The translations under genes were made by a program, and so were the position numbers. Of a stretch of DNA of 64,000 nucleotides, positions 28,268-37,238 are shown in pieces. The notes under the pieces were generated by a model, which saw nothing but the letters and a program-made list of their open reading frames with translations, had not been told where the DNA came from and searched no databases. Position 1 is the stretch's first letter. The number at the start of each line of letters is the position of its first letter. The stretch comes from Acidimicrobiales bacterium (GTDB taxonomy: Bacteria; Actinomycetota; Acidimicrobiia; Acidimicrobiales; Acidimicrobilacustridaceae). The stretch is from assembly GCA_025455885.1 (NCBI GenBank), contig JALOLR010000005.1, positions 1 to 64,000 of the forward strand, written 5' to 3'.

Positions 28268-28360
28268 CTTGGTCGAGGCTACCGCCGGGGCCCGTCGGCT
28301 CCCGCGGCCCGCGGCGGTGGTGAGGGGACCCGACGGTCGGGGCCGGTAGCGTGGTGGGCC

Positions 28361-29755
28361 ATGTCCGCGCCCCGAGTCGTCGCCGTCGCGCCCGGCTCAC
28401 CGGCGGCCCGCGTGGGCCTGCAACCCGGCGACGAGATCCTCGCGCTCAACGGCGAGGTGCCCCGGGACGTGATCGCGTACCAGTTGCTCGCCGACGAGGC
28501 CGACCTCGTCCTCGACGTGGCCCGGGGCGGGCTCGGACTCCAGCTCGAGGTGGTGAAGGGCGACGGCGAGCCCCTGGGCGCCGAGGTGCACAGCGCCCTG
28601 TTCGACCAGGTCCGGACGTGCGACAACCACTGCGAGTTCTGCTTCATCTACCAGCTGCCGCCGGGGCTGCGCGAGAGCCTCTACCTGAAGGACGACGACT
28701 ACCGGCTGTCGTTCCTCTACGGCAACTTCACCACCCTCACCCGCTTCACCGAGGCCGATCTCGAGCGGGTCGTGACCGAACGCCTCGGACCCCTGCACGT
28801 GTCGATCCACGCCACCGACCCCGAGGTGCGCACCGCCATGCTGCGCAACCGCCGGGGCGCCACGAGCCTGCGCTGGTTGCGGGCCCTGCTCGACCACGGC
28901 ATCGAGGTGCACGGTCAGATCGTCGTCTGCCCCGACCGCAACGACGGGGAGGTCCTGGACGACACCCTCGCCGGCATCCTCGACCGCTTCCCCGAGCTCG
29001 CCACGGTGTGCGTGGTGCCGCTCGGGGTGAGCCGCCACAACCCGGAGGCGACGATGCGCGCCCACACCGTCGACGAGGCGCGAGCCGTGCTCGCCGCGGT
29101 GCACGACTGGCAGGACGTCTTCCGCCACACGCTCGGCCGGCGCCTGGTCTTCGCCGCCGACGAGTACTACCTGCTCGCCGGCGAGCCCTTCCCGCCGGCG
29201 GACGCCTACGAGGGCTTCCCGATGCACGAGGACGGCGTGGGCATGGCCCGCACCTTCGAGTTGGAGTTCCGGGGTCTCGTCGACGAGCCGACGGGGGTGG
29301 CCACCGGGTTCTTCAGCTGGGTCGACGGGGCGCCGCCCGAGGGCTATCGGGCCCCCCGCTCCGGGGGGTCCGCCCCGGCGGCCGCGGCAACGGTCGGCGG
29401 CGCCAGCGTGGTGCTCCGGCCGCCGCGGCGGGCGCCCGTCGGGGTGCTCACCGGCACCTACGGCGCCCAGGTGCTCGGTCCGCTGCTCGCCGACCTGGGC
29501 CGCGACGACGTCCGGGTGGTGACCGTCGAGAACCACTTCTTCGGGGGCAACACCGGTGTGGCGGGCCTCATGGTGGGCGCCGACCTGGCCCGCGTGCTCG
29601 CCCAGGAGCCTGTCGGGCACCGGTACCTCCTGCCCGACGTGTGCCTCTCCCAGGGCCGGTTCCTCGACGGGCTCACGCCGGACGACCTGCCCCGGGCGGT
29701 CGAGATCGTGGCCACCGACGGGATCGCCCTGCGGGTCGCGTTGGAGCCCCGATGA
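28361..29755 (+). CDS. DUF512 family protein (PDZ + radical SAM-like)
   Basis: A 464-residue DUF512 protein. An N-terminal PDZ-like domain (VVAVAPGSPAARVGLQPGDEI) is followed by a radical SAM core with the cluster motif C-DNH-C-EF-C near residues 87-94 (CDNHCEFCFIYQLP), then FLYGNFTTLT and HVSIHATDPEVR. The DUF512 domain follows (GVGMARTFELEF and GVLTGTYGAQVL). The family is common in actinobacteria, clostridia and cyanobacteria beside der, as here; its reaction is unknown. A TAGCGT hexamer ends 8 nt before the ATG. The stop is overlapped by the der ATG. Confidence 0.93.
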   Translation: MSAPRVVAVAPGSPAARVGLQPGDEILALNGEVPRDVIAYQLLADEADLVLDVARGGLGLQLEVVKGDGEPLGAEVHSALFDQVRTCDNHCEFCFIYQLPPGLRESLYLKDDDYRLSFLYGNFTTLTRFTEADLERVVTERLGPLHVSIHATDPEVRTAMLRNRRGATSLRWLRALLDHGIEVHGQIVVCPDRNDGEVLDDTLAGILDRFPELATVCVVPLGVSRHNPEATMRAHTVDEARAVLAAVHDWQDVFRHTLGRRLVFAADEYYLLAGEPFPPADAYEGFPMHEDGVGMARTFELEFRGLVDEPTGVATGFFSWVDGAPPEGYRAPRSGGSAPAAAATVGGASVVLRPPRRAPVGVLTGTYGAQVLGPLLADLGRDDVRVVTVENHFFGGNTGVAGLMVGADLARVLAQEPVGHRYLLPDVCLSQGRFLDGLTPDDLPRAVEIVATDGIALRVALEPR

Positions 29756-31197
29756 CCGACATGCCCCTCGACGAGCAGTCCGCCCCCGAGCCGGCCGACG
29801 AGGTCGACACCTTCGCCGACCCCTACGACGACGTCGACGACGTCGTCGGGGAGGACGCCGAGGCGCCCGCTCCGGTGCCGGTCGTCGCCGAGCTCCCCTC
29901 GGTCGCGGTCGTCGGCCGCCCCAACGTCGGGAAGTCCACCCTGTTCAACCGCATCGTCGGCCGCCGCGAGGCGATCGTCGAGGAGAAGCCCGGCGTCACC
30001 CGTGACCGCAAGGAGGTCGTGGCCGAGTGGCAGGGCCGGGAGTTCCGCCTGATCGACACCGGCGGGTGGCTGCCCGGCGGCGACGACCTCGACGAGAAGG
30101 TCTCCCGCCAGTCCGAGCGGGCGATCGCCGACGCCGACGCCGTGCTCTTCGTCGTCGACGCCACGGTGGGCATCACCGAGGAGGACAGCCGGGTGGCCGC
30201 GTTGCTGCGCCGCGGTGGACGCCCCGTCCTGCTCGTCGCCAACAAGGTCGACGACACGAACCGGGAGGCGGCCATCTGGGAGCTGTTGCGCCTCGGGGTG
30301 GGCGACCCCCACGCGGTGAGCGCCCTGCACGGCCGGGGGACCGGTGACCTCCTCGACGCCCTGGTCGACACCTTCGGACCCGAACCGGAGGCGCCGGCCG
30401 ACGTCGTGGACGAGGTCGGGCCCGAGGAGAAGATCTTCTCGGTCTCCATCGTCGGTCGTCCGAACGTCGGCAAGTCCACCCTCTTCAACCGCCTGATCGG
30501 CGACGACCGGTCGGTCGTGCACGACATGCCCGGTACGACACGAGACGCCGTCGACACCGTCGTGGAGACCCCGGACGGACCGGTCCGGTTCATCGACACC
30601 GCCGGCATGCGCCGCCGGAGCAAGATCGACGAGGGCACCGAGTACTACTCGCTGGTGCGGGCTCTCCAGGCCATCGACCGGGCCGACGTGGCCCTGCTCG
30701 TCATCGACGCCACGGTGGGCGTCACCGCCCAGGACCAGCGTCTCGCCGAGCGGATCGACGCCGCCGGATGCCCCGTCGTGGTCCTGTTGAACAAGTGGGA
30801 GCTCCTCGACGCCGACCAGCGCGAGAACGTGAGCTACCAGATCAGCCAGCGCCTCCACTTCATCGGCGAGTCGCCGGTGCTGCGCATCAGCGCCCTGAGC
30901 GGCAAGGGGGTGCACCGGCTGCTCCCCGCCCTCGCCGGCACGATCGACGACTACCACCGGCGGGTGCCCACCCGGAAGGTGAACCAGGTGATCCGGGCCG
31001 CCCAGGCCGCCCAGCCGGCCCCGCACGGGGCGCGGGTGCTGTACGCCACCCAGGGCGCCACCGATCCTCCCACCTTCACGCTCTTCTCGAACAAGGAGAT
31101 GCCCCCGTCATACCTGCGGTACCTCGAACGCTCGCTCCGGGAGGCCTTCGACATGGGAGCCACCCCGATCAAGCTCCGGGTCCGAAAGCGCGACTGA
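29752..31197 (+). CDS. der: Ribosome-assembly GTPase Der (EngA)
   Basis: A 481-residue tandem GTPase needed for 50S assembly. An acidic N-terminal extension of about 50 residues precedes two G domains: G1 GRPNVGKSTLFNRI near residue 57 and again GRPNVGKSTLFNRL near 235; G3 DTGGW and DTAGM; G4 NKVD and NKWE. The C-terminal KH-like domain ends with FSNKEMPPSYLRYLERSLRE and a basic tail. The ATG overlaps the DUF512 stop. Followed by an SDR gene 7 nt later, as Rv1713-Rv1714. Confidence 0.97.
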   Translation: MTDMPLDEQSAPEPADEVDTFADPYDDVDDVVGEDAEAPAPVPVVAELPSVAVVGRPNVGKSTLFNRIVGRREAIVEEKPGVTRDRKEVVAEWQGREFRLIDTGGWLPGGDDLDEKVSRQSERAIADADAVLFVVDATVGITEEDSRVAALLRRGGRPVLLVANKVDDTNREAAIWELLRLGVGDPHAVSALHGRGTGDLLDALVDTFGPEPEAPADVVDEVGPEEKIFSVSIVGRPNVGKSTLFNRLIGDDRSVVHDMPGTTRDAVDTVVETPDGPVRFIDTAGMRRRSKIDEGTEYYSLVRALQAIDRADVALLVIDATVGVTAQDQRLAERIDAAGCPVVVLLNKWELLDADQRENVSYQISQRLHFIGESPVLRISALSGKGVHRLLPALAGTIDDYHRRVPTRKVNQVIRAAQAAQPAPHGARVLYATQGATDPPTFTLFSNKEMPPSYLRYLERSLREAFDMGATPIKLRVRKRD

Positions 31198-31204
31198 GCC
31201 ACCG

Positions 31205-32140
31205 ATGGGGAACGCGTGCGCAGGGCGGGTCGCCCTCGTCACCGGGGCGAGCCGGGGCATCGGCAAGGCCATCGCCCTCCGCCTGGCCGCAGAGGGGGCT
31301 GCGGTGGCCATCTGCTCGCGGCCCCGCGCCGGCATGGCCGACCTGGGCACGCTCGACGGCGCCGCCGACGACCTCCGGTCGGTCGGCGCAGCGGTGCTGG
31401 CCGTTCCCTTCGACCTCGCTGACCCCGCGGTCGACAGGGGCACGCTCGTCGACCGGGTCGAGGCGGAGCTGGGACCGGTCGACATCCTGGTGAACAACGC
31501 CGCCGGCGGCGGGTTCAGGTCGCTCATGGACTGGAGCGACGCGGCGGTCGAGCACGTGCTCCAGCTCAACTTCTGGGCACCGTGGCACCTCGTACGCAGA
31601 GTGGTGCCGGGCATGCGCGAACGGGGGAGCGGGTGGGTGCTCAACCTGTCGTCGGCCACCGCCATCCCCCCGCAGGGGCCCCCGTTCCCCGACACCGCAC
31701 CGGCCACGATGGGCACCATCTACGGCGGCACCAAGGCCTTCCTCGACCGGTGGACGGCCAGCCTCGCCGCGGAGGTCGCCCCCGACGGTGTCGTCGCCAA
31801 CACCCTCGCCCCACAGGCCGCGGCGGCCACCGAGCTGCTGGTGGCCCACTCGGACCTCCCCGCGCACCTCTACGAGCCCCTGGAGACCATGGCGGAGGCC
31901 GCGCTGGCACTGTGCACCGCCGACCCCACCGTGCTCACCGGTCGCATCGCCTCCTCCCTCGAGCTGCTCGTCGAGCTCGATCGCGCCACCCTCGATCTGC
32001 GGGGCCGAGAGGAGCTCCCCGAGTGGGCCCCCGCCCTGCTCGGCGGGCGGATCGAGCGGATGGCCGCCCACGCCGCCGGACGGGCCGACGGTGCCGTCCC
32101 CAGCAACGTCGCCGCGCTGTTGGACCGCCGGCCCCGCTGA
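31205..32140 (+). CDS. SDR family oxidoreductase
   Basis: A 311-residue classical short-chain dehydrogenase. The cofactor motif is TGASRGIGKAIALRLA at residues 14-29, NNAAGG follows near 98, the catalytic Ser is in VLNLSSATAI and the YxxxK motif is YGGTKAF near residue 177. The residues after the second strand (CSRPRAG) suggest NADP preference. The C-terminus is about 60 residues longer than usual. The substrate is not evident. It lies 7 nt after der and probably shares its transcript. Confidence 0.9.
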   Translation: MGNACAGRVALVTGASRGIGKAIALRLAAEGAAVAICSRPRAGMADLGTLDGAADDLRSVGAAVLAVPFDLADPAVDRGTLVDRVEAELGPVDILVNNAAGGGFRSLMDWSDAAVEHVLQLNFWAPWHLVRRVVPGMRERGSGWVLNLSSATAIPPQGPPFPDTAPATMGTIYGGTKAFLDRWTASLAAEVAPDGVVANTLAPQAAAATELLVAHSDLPAHLYEPLETMAEAALALCTADPTVLTGRIASSLELLVELDRATLDLRGREELPEWAPALLGGRIERMAAHAAGRADGAVPSNVAALLDRRPR

Positions 32141-32236
32141 GTCCCGCTCGGGACGCCTCCCTCGCTCCGGCGGTCGTGCCCACGCACCGTGGTCGTCCCC
32201 GGAGGGGTGGGTCCCCGGCGGTACCATCGAGGCCCT

Positions 32237-33313
32237 ATGGCGCAGCCTCTCCTGTCGGTCGTCGCCCTCGCCTGCGTGGTCGCGGCCGTGGTGTGGGCCC
32301 GTTCGGCGCGCTACCGCCTCCGCCAGCTGCGTCGCCTCGAGAACGCCCAGGGCGACCCGGAGCTGGTCACCCTGGTGCGCTCGGACTACCGCAAGGACGC
32401 GCTCTCGGCCGGCACCTACCTGGTGCTCGCCGCGGTGACCGGCCTGTTCGCCTGGCAGGCGACGCGCAACGAGGCCCTCGCCCTCTCGGTGGTCGCCGCC
32501 CCGGCGATCGTGTCGATCGTCCTCGGGCGGAACTTCGTGGCGGAGGCGCGCGTCGCCCAGGCCCGCGCCGAGCTCGACCGCCGGGCCCAGGAGGTGCTCT
32601 CCCAGGAGGAGCTGGCCCCCCGGCGCTGGGCCGAGCGCCTCGCCCCCGAGGAGCTGCCCGGCTTCGAGGGGTTCGAGGTCGGCCGGGTCTACCAACCCGG
32701 CTCGGGTCTGATGGCCGGCGACTTCTACGACCTGGTCCGACTCGGGCCCACCCGTGTCGCCGCGGTGATCGGCGACGTGTCGGGCCACGGCATCGAGCCG
32801 GCCATCACGGCCTTCCAGGCGAAGTACCTCCTGCGGGTCTTCCTGCGCCAGTACCGCGATCCGGCCCAGGCCCTCGAGGAGCTCAACGCGCAGATCACCG
32901 CCGTCGGCGGCCACGAGGAGTTCATCTCGCTGTGCGTCGTGGTGTTCGACACCTCGGCAGGCACCCTGCGCTACGCCTCGGCCGGGCATCCGGCGGTATG
33001 GCTCTGGCACGACCGCGACGTGCGTCCGCTGCGGGCCACCGGCCCGGTGGTGATGCTCGACCCCCACGCGGCCTACGCCAGCCGGGAGGTCCGCCTCGAC
33101 GTCGACGACCTCTGCCTCCTCTACACCGACGGGCTGTCGGAGGTACGCGACGGTGGCCAGCTCTTCGGTGAGGACCGCATCGCCCAGATCATCCGGCGTG
33201 ACCCCGGGATCCCGGCGGACGTACTGTGCAAGTCGCTCCTCGAGGCGGCCAGCGACTTCTCGAGCGGCCCGCTGCAAGATGACGTCGCCATCCTCGCCGT
33301 TCGTCGCACCTGA
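32237..33313 (+). CDS. SpoIIE/RsbU-type PP2C phosphatase with membrane anchor
   Basis: A 358-residue protein with hydrophobic segments at about residues 4-22, 55-70 and 74-92, then a PP2C-like SpoIIE domain. The phosphatase signature is GSGLMAGDFYDLVRLG near residue 155, then AAVIGDVSGHGIEPA, FISLCVVVFD, YASAGHPAVWLW, LLYTDGLSEVRD and DDVAILAVRR. Such enzymes dephosphorylate anti-anti-sigma factors in partner-switching control; no anti-sigma gene is adjacent. TACCAT ends 9 nt before the ATG and supports this start. Confidence 0.92.
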   Translation: MAQPLLSVVALACVVAAVVWARSARYRLRQLRRLENAQGDPELVTLVRSDYRKDALSAGTYLVLAAVTGLFAWQATRNEALALSVVAAPAIVSIVLGRNFVAEARVAQARAELDRRAQEVLSQEELAPRRWAERLAPEELPGFEGFEVGRVYQPGSGLMAGDFYDLVRLGPTRVAAVIGDVSGHGIEPAITAFQAKYLLRVFLRQYRDPAQALEELNAQITAVGGHEEFISLCVVVFDTSAGTLRYASAGHPAVWLWHDRDVRPLRATGPVVMLDPHAAYASREVRLDVDDLCLLYTDGLSEVRDGGQLFGEDRIAQIIRRDPGIPADVLCKSLLEAASDFSSGPLQDDVAILAVRRT

Positions 33314-33342
33314 CGGCTCCGATCTGTCGTACCGAGGCGCTC

Positions 33343-33546
33343 GTGCCGTTCTGTGAGGACTGCGACAAGTTCTGGAGCCCGAACTCCATGCCGCCCGACG
33401 GGACCTGTCCGAGTTGCGGACGGCCCATCGCCGAGCCCCCGTCGTCGTCGCGGGCCCCGTGGCACTTCTGGATCCTGGTGGTCGCCCTCGTGGTGTACCT
33501 GGGCTGGCGGGCGGTGGAGGGCGTCGAGTGGTTCCTGAACCGCTGA
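33343..33546 (+). CDS. Small zinc-ribbon membrane protein
   Basis: A 67-residue protein: a zinc ribbon with ligands C-ED-C (FCEDCDKFW) and C-PS-C (CPSCGRP) in residues 4-26, a Pro/Ser linker, and one membrane helix (HFWILVVALVVYLGWRAV) near residues 41-58. Such proteins are frequent beside membrane phosphatases and kinases but have no known role. GTG start. The C-terminal codons overlap the start of the next gene in another frame. Confidence 0.8.
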   Translation: MPFCEDCDKFWSPNSMPPDGTCPSCGRPIAEPPSSSRAPWHFWILVVALVVYLGWRAVEGVEWFLNR

Positions 33547-35054
33547 CCCGGCCGGGGCGCACCCGGATCGTGGTCATCGGTGCCGGCTTCGCGGGCATCG
33601 GCGCCGCCATCGTGGCCCGCCGCGCCGGGTTCGACGACGTCACGATCCTCGAGCGGGCCGACGACGTGGGCGGGACCTGGCGTGACAACACCTATCCGGG
33701 CTGCGCATGCGACATCCCCAGCCACCTCTACTCGTTCTCGTTCGACCTCGAGCCGGGGTGGTCGCGGGCCTATCCCGGACAGCCCGAGATCGAGGAGTAC
33801 CTCCGCGGGGTCGTCGAACGTCACGGTCTGAGCCCCTCGATCCGCTTCGGGGTCACGGTGCGTGAGCTGCGCTGGGACGACGCCTCGGCCACCTGGTCGG
33901 TCACCGCCGCGAACGGCACGGTCACGACCGCCGACGTGGTCGTCAACGCCACGGGGCCGCTCTCCACACCCCGGGTCCCGGACATCCCCGGGCTCGGCGA
34001 GTTCGAGGGTGCGGTCTTCCACTCGGCGCGGTGGGACCACACCCACGACCTGCGGGGGGAGCGGGTGGCCGTGATCGGCACCGGGGCCAGCGCCGTGCAG
34101 TTCGTCCCCGAGATCGCGTCGATCGCCGGGCACGTCGACGTGTTCCAGCGCAGCGCGCCATGGGTCCTGCCTCGGGACGACCGCCCGGTGCCGTCGTGGA
34201 AGCGACGGCTGTACACCCGGTTCCCGGTGCTGGCCCGGTTGCACCGGTGGCGCATCTACGCCCGCCAGGAGCTGTCCGCGCTGGCGTTCCTCGGTAACGA
34301 CCGGGTGACGGCGCGGGTCGTGGAGATGGGTCGTGACCACATCGAGGCGTCGATCGCCGACCCCGGCCTGCGGGCCGCGGTGACGCCGACCTACACGCCG
34401 GGGTGCAAGCGACTGCTGCTGTCGAACGACTGGTATCCGACGCTGGCCCGCCCCGACGTCGACCTCGTGACCGTCGGCATCGAGCGGGTGGTGCCGGGCG
34501 GCGTGCGCACGGTCGACGGGGTCGTGCACCCGGCCGACACCATCGTGTTGGGGACGGGGTTCGCGGCGACGGACTTCCTGGCGCCGATGCAGGTCCGCGG
34601 CCGGGGCGGGTGCGAGCTCGGCGAGGCGTGGCGGGGCGGGGCGGCCACCCATCTCGGCATCTCGGTGGCGGGGTTCCCGAACCTGTTCCTCCTCGCCGGA
34701 CCCAACACCGGGCTCGGGCACAACTCGATCGTGTTCATGATCGAGGCGCAGCTCCACTGGGTGCTCGGTGCTCTGCGTCATCGGCTTCGCGAAGGGGTCG
34801 CCGCGCTCGACCTCCGTCCGGAGGTGCAGGCCACCTCCTACGCCGCCGTGCAGCGCCGGATGCAGGACACGGTGTGGTTGTCCGGTTGTGAGAGCTGGTA
34901 CCGCTCCGCCGACGGTCGGGTGGACACGCTGTGGCCCGGGTTCTCCCTGTCGTACTGGTGGCGCACACGTCGTTTCGACCCCTTCGCGTACCGCGTCGTG
35001 TCGCCGTCGCGAGCCCCCGACGGCGATTCGGAGATGGTCGCGGCGGGGGAGTAG
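33528..35054 (+). CDS. Flavin-containing monooxygenase, Baeyer-Villiger type
   Basis: A 508-residue FAD/NADPH monooxygenase. The FAD motif is VVIGAGFAGIGAAI near residue 15, the conserved DVGGTWRDNTYPGCACD block follows, the NADPH motif is VAVIGTGASAVQFVP near residue 180, and the Baeyer-Villiger-type fingerprint reads F-HSARWDHTHDL. The C-terminal LAGPNTGLGHNSIVFMIE block is also typical. It oxidises ketones or other substrates not determinable here. The start is the GTG at 33528, since all later in-frame codons cut into the FAD motif; it overlaps the zinc-ribbon gene by 19 nt. It ends in TAG, inside the tRNA promoter. Confidence 0.92.
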   Translation: MVPEPLTRPGRTRIVVIGAGFAGIGAAIVARRAGFDDVTILERADDVGGTWRDNTYPGCACDIPSHLYSFSFDLEPGWSRAYPGQPEIEEYLRGVVERHGLSPSIRFGVTVRELRWDDASATWSVTAANGTVTTADVVVNATGPLSTPRVPDIPGLGEFEGAVFHSARWDHTHDLRGERVAVIGTGASAVQFVPEIASIAGHVDVFQRSAPWVLPRDDRPVPSWKRRLYTRFPVLARLHRWRIYARQELSALAFLGNDRVTARVVEMGRDHIEASIADPGLRAAVTPTYTPGCKRLLLSNDWYPTLARPDVDLVTVGIERVVPGGVRTVDGVVHPADTIVLGTGFAATDFLAPMQVRGRGGCELGEAWRGGAATHLGISVAGFPNLFLLAGPNTGLGHNSIVFMIEAQLHWVLGALRHRLREGVAALDLRPEVQATSYAAVQRRMQDTVWLSGCESWYRSADGRVDTLWPGFSLSYWWRTRRFDPFAYRVVSPSRAPDGDSEMVAAGE

Positions 35055-35057
35055 GGT
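35052..35057 (+). promoter_or_regulatory. -10 hexamer TAGGGT for tRNA-Pro, overlapping a stop codon
   Basis: TAGGGT starts with the stop codon of the monooxygenase gene and ends 10 nt before the tRNA 5' end, a normal distance for a tRNA promoter. Confidence 0.55.
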
Positions 35058-35067
35058 GCGCCCTTCA

Positions 35068-35145
35068 CGGGCTGTGGCGCAGCTTGGTTAGCGCGTCGGT
35101 CTGGGGGACCGAAGGTCGTGGGTTCGAATCCCGCCAGCCCGACCA
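35068..35145 (+). tRNA. tRNA-Pro (anticodon GGG)
   Basis: A 78-nt tRNA with CCA encoded. The acceptor stem CGGGCTG pairs with CAGCCCG; the D arm is GCGCAGCTTGGTTAGCGC; the anticodon stem TCGGT/ACCGA closes the loop CTGGGGG, giving anticodon GGG; the T arm is GTGGG-TTCGAAT-CCCGC. It reads CCC and CCU proline codons. Confidence 0.97.
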
Positions 35146-35653
35146 ATTCTGCCCGGACGGGGCCGTCGCCGAGGTGGCCGGTCCCGGCCAGGGGCACAGC
35201 CACGACTGCGAGTCGAGCCAGGACCGCGAGCCGGCCCTGCGGAGGGGCTCAGCGGCGGAGGTCGACCTCGTGGGGTCGGTCGACGAGACGCTGGAGCTCC
35301 ATCGCCTCGACGAAGGCCTCCCGTGCCGCTTCGGCATGGCGACGGCTGATGGCGAACAGCTCGTCGATCCGCCGCTCGATGGCGACGGCGTCACCTGCGG
35401 TGTGGTGGTCGGGGGCGAGGGAGCGGTCTGGGGAGCTCGTGGTGTCGGTCATGGATCGATGGTCGCCCCCGCCGGCCGTCGCGGTCCGTGCCCACCGACA
35501 CGCACCGGACGTGTCCGGCGGCATGGTCGACCCGCTCGTCCCTTCGGCGATTCGGGTGTCGTGGACGACGAGGCCGGGCCCCTGCCGGAGCACCGCTACG
35601 CTCGCCACGGCGCCGGCGGCGCCACCCCGCGCCCCTACGCCGAGCTGGTGTCC
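35146..35653. other. Region between tRNA-Pro and lysS
   Basis: A 508-base stretch holding only one possible small gene on the minus strand (35249-35452) and, before lysS, a TACGCT hexamer near 35600 that may be the lysS promoter, giving a leader of about 45 nt. No T-rich terminator follows the tRNA. Confidence 0.5.
35249..35452 (-). CDS. Possible small helical protein
   Basis: A 67-residue frame from an ATG. Residues 20-55 read as an amphipathic helix (AIERRIDELFAISRRHAEAA and on), and the ends are charged. No family is recognised. No clear ribosome-binding site precedes it, and in this base composition chance frames of this size are frequent; it is listed because it fills an otherwise empty interval and starts with ATG and a plausible amino-acid mix. 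Confidence 0.4.
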   Translation of the reverse strand: MTDTTSSPDRSLAPDHHTAGDAVAIERRIDELFAISRRHAEAAREAFVEAMELQRLVDRPHEVDLRR

Positions 35654-37213
35654 ATGACCGATCCCGACCCCGACGAGTTCCCACCCGAGCCGAGTGACGC
35701 CGAGGTCGAAGCGGAGCGGGCGTCGATCCGGGCCCAGCGCTACGCCAAGCTCGATCAGCTCCGCGCCGACGGCGTCGACCCCTACCCGCACCGCTTCGAC
35801 CGTGATCGCACGCTCGGCGAGCTGCGCAGCGAGTTCGGGGGCCTCGAGGCCGGGGAGGAGACCGAGGTCGCCGTCGCCGTGGCCGGGCGGCTGATGCTCA
35901 AGCGCGACCAGGGGCGACTCACCTTCGGCCAGCTCCGCGACCGCAGCGGCGAGGTGCAGCTCTTCGTCTCCGCGGGGGTCGTCGGCAAGGAGGCCATGGT
36001 CGCCTTCAACGAGCTCGATCGGGGCGACTGGATCGGCGTCGAGGGCACGGTGATGGTCACGCGGAAGGGCGAGCTCTCCGTGAAGGTCACCTCGTTCACC
36101 CTCCTGGCCAAGGCGCTGCGCCCGCTGCCCGACAAGTGGAAGGGCCTCTCCGACGTCGACCTGCGCTTCCGGCAGCGCTACGTCGACCTGACCGTCAACG
36201 ACGACGCCCGTCGGGTGTTCGAGGTCCGTGTGGCCGCCGTCGACGCCCTGCGCCAGGTGCTTCGGGCCCGCGGCTACCTCGAGGTCGAGACACCGATGCT
36301 GCACCTCCGCCAGGGCGGGGCCACCGCCCGCCCCTTCGTCACCCACTACAACGCCCTCGACCTCGACACCTACCTGCGGATCGCCCTCGAGCTGCCCCTC
36401 AAGCGGCTCCTCGTCGGCGGCCTCGAGCGGGTCTACGAGATCGGGCGGGTGTTCCGCAACGAGGGCATCGACACCCGCCACAACCCCGAGTTCACGATGC
36501 TCGAGGCCTACGAGGCCTTCGGCGACTACCAGGAGATGATCGACCTCACCGAGGCACTCGTCGCCTCGGCGGCGCTCGCCGCCAACGGCACCACCACCGT
36601 GGAGTGCCGAGGCCGTACGCTCGACCTCGCGGGGCCGTGGCGCCGCGTCACGATGGTCGACCTCATCGCCGAGGTGGTCGGCGTGCACATCCACCCCGCC
36701 ATGCCGGTCGGCGAAGCCAGGGCGGTCCTCGACGGCCTCGGACTGGCGTGGCAGGACGGTTGGGGGGCCGGTCGCTGCACCCACGAGGTCTACGACGAGC
36801 TCGTGGAACCCAAGGTGGTCGAGCCGACGGTCGTGCTCGACCACCCCCGTGAGACCTCACCGCTGGCCAAGCCGCACCGCCACGACCCCACCCTCGTCGA
36901 GCGCTTCGAGGTCATCGTCGACGGCCGCGAGCTGGCCAACGCCTACAGCGAGCTGAACGACCCGGTCGAGCAGCTGGCCCGCTTCCGTGAGGGGGCGGCC
37001 GCCAAGGCGGCCGGCGACCCCGAGGCGGCCGACGTCGACCTCGACTACATCCGGGCCCTCGAGTACGGCATGCCCCCGGCCGGCGGGATGGGACTCGGCG
37101 TCGACCGGCTGGTCATGCTGCTCGCCGGGGTGGAGAGCATCCGGGAGGTCATCCTCTTCCCGACGCTGCGCCCGGAGGTCGGCCTCGACGAGACCGACGT
37201 CGACCGACCCTGA
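35654..37213 (+). CDS. lysS: Lysyl-tRNA synthetase, class II
   Basis: A 519-residue class II lysyl-tRNA synthetase. The N-terminal OB anticodon-binding domain (VAVAGRLMLKRDQGRLTFGQL, about residues 75-180) is followed by motif 1 (FRQRYVDLTVN), motif 2 (GRVFRNEGIDTRHNPEFTMLEAY) and motif 3 (GLGVDRLVMLL) at the C-terminus. The ATG gives the standard family start; the frame is open upstream but passes through the tRNA, so it is not coding there. A separate unit from the tRNA is likely. Confidence 0.96.
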   Translation: MTDPDPDEFPPEPSDAEVEAERASIRAQRYAKLDQLRADGVDPYPHRFDRDRTLGELRSEFGGLEAGEETEVAVAVAGRLMLKRDQGRLTFGQLRDRSGEVQLFVSAGVVGKEAMVAFNELDRGDWIGVEGTVMVTRKGELSVKVTSFTLLAKALRPLPDKWKGLSDVDLRFRQRYVDLTVNDDARRVFEVRVAAVDALRQVLRARGYLEVETPMLHLRQGGATARPFVTHYNALDLDTYLRIALELPLKRLLVGGLERVYEIGRVFRNEGIDTRHNPEFTMLEAYEAFGDYQEMIDLTEALVASAALAANGTTTVECRGRTLDLAGPWRRVTMVDLIAEVVGVHIHPAMPVGEARAVLDGLGLAWQDGWGAGRCTHEVYDELVEPKVVEPTVVLDHPRETSPLAKPHRHDPTLVERFEVIVDGRELANAYSELNDPVEQLARFREGAAAKAAGDPEAADVDLDYIRALEYGMPPAGGMGLGVDRLVMLLAGVESIREVILFPTLRPEVGLDETDVDRP

Positions 37214-37238
37214 GACGCCCGCCGCTACCGTCTCGACC

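Noticed and set aside
27158-28360. Plus-strand upstream extension of the DUF512 frame
   Set aside because: It is antisense to ispH, whose iron-sulfur motifs are complete; the PDZ domain starts at 28361.
32189-32236. GTG 32189 as start of the PP2C gene
   Set aside because: It would add a non-family segment and lies upstream of the TACCAT hexamer that fits the ATG at 32237.
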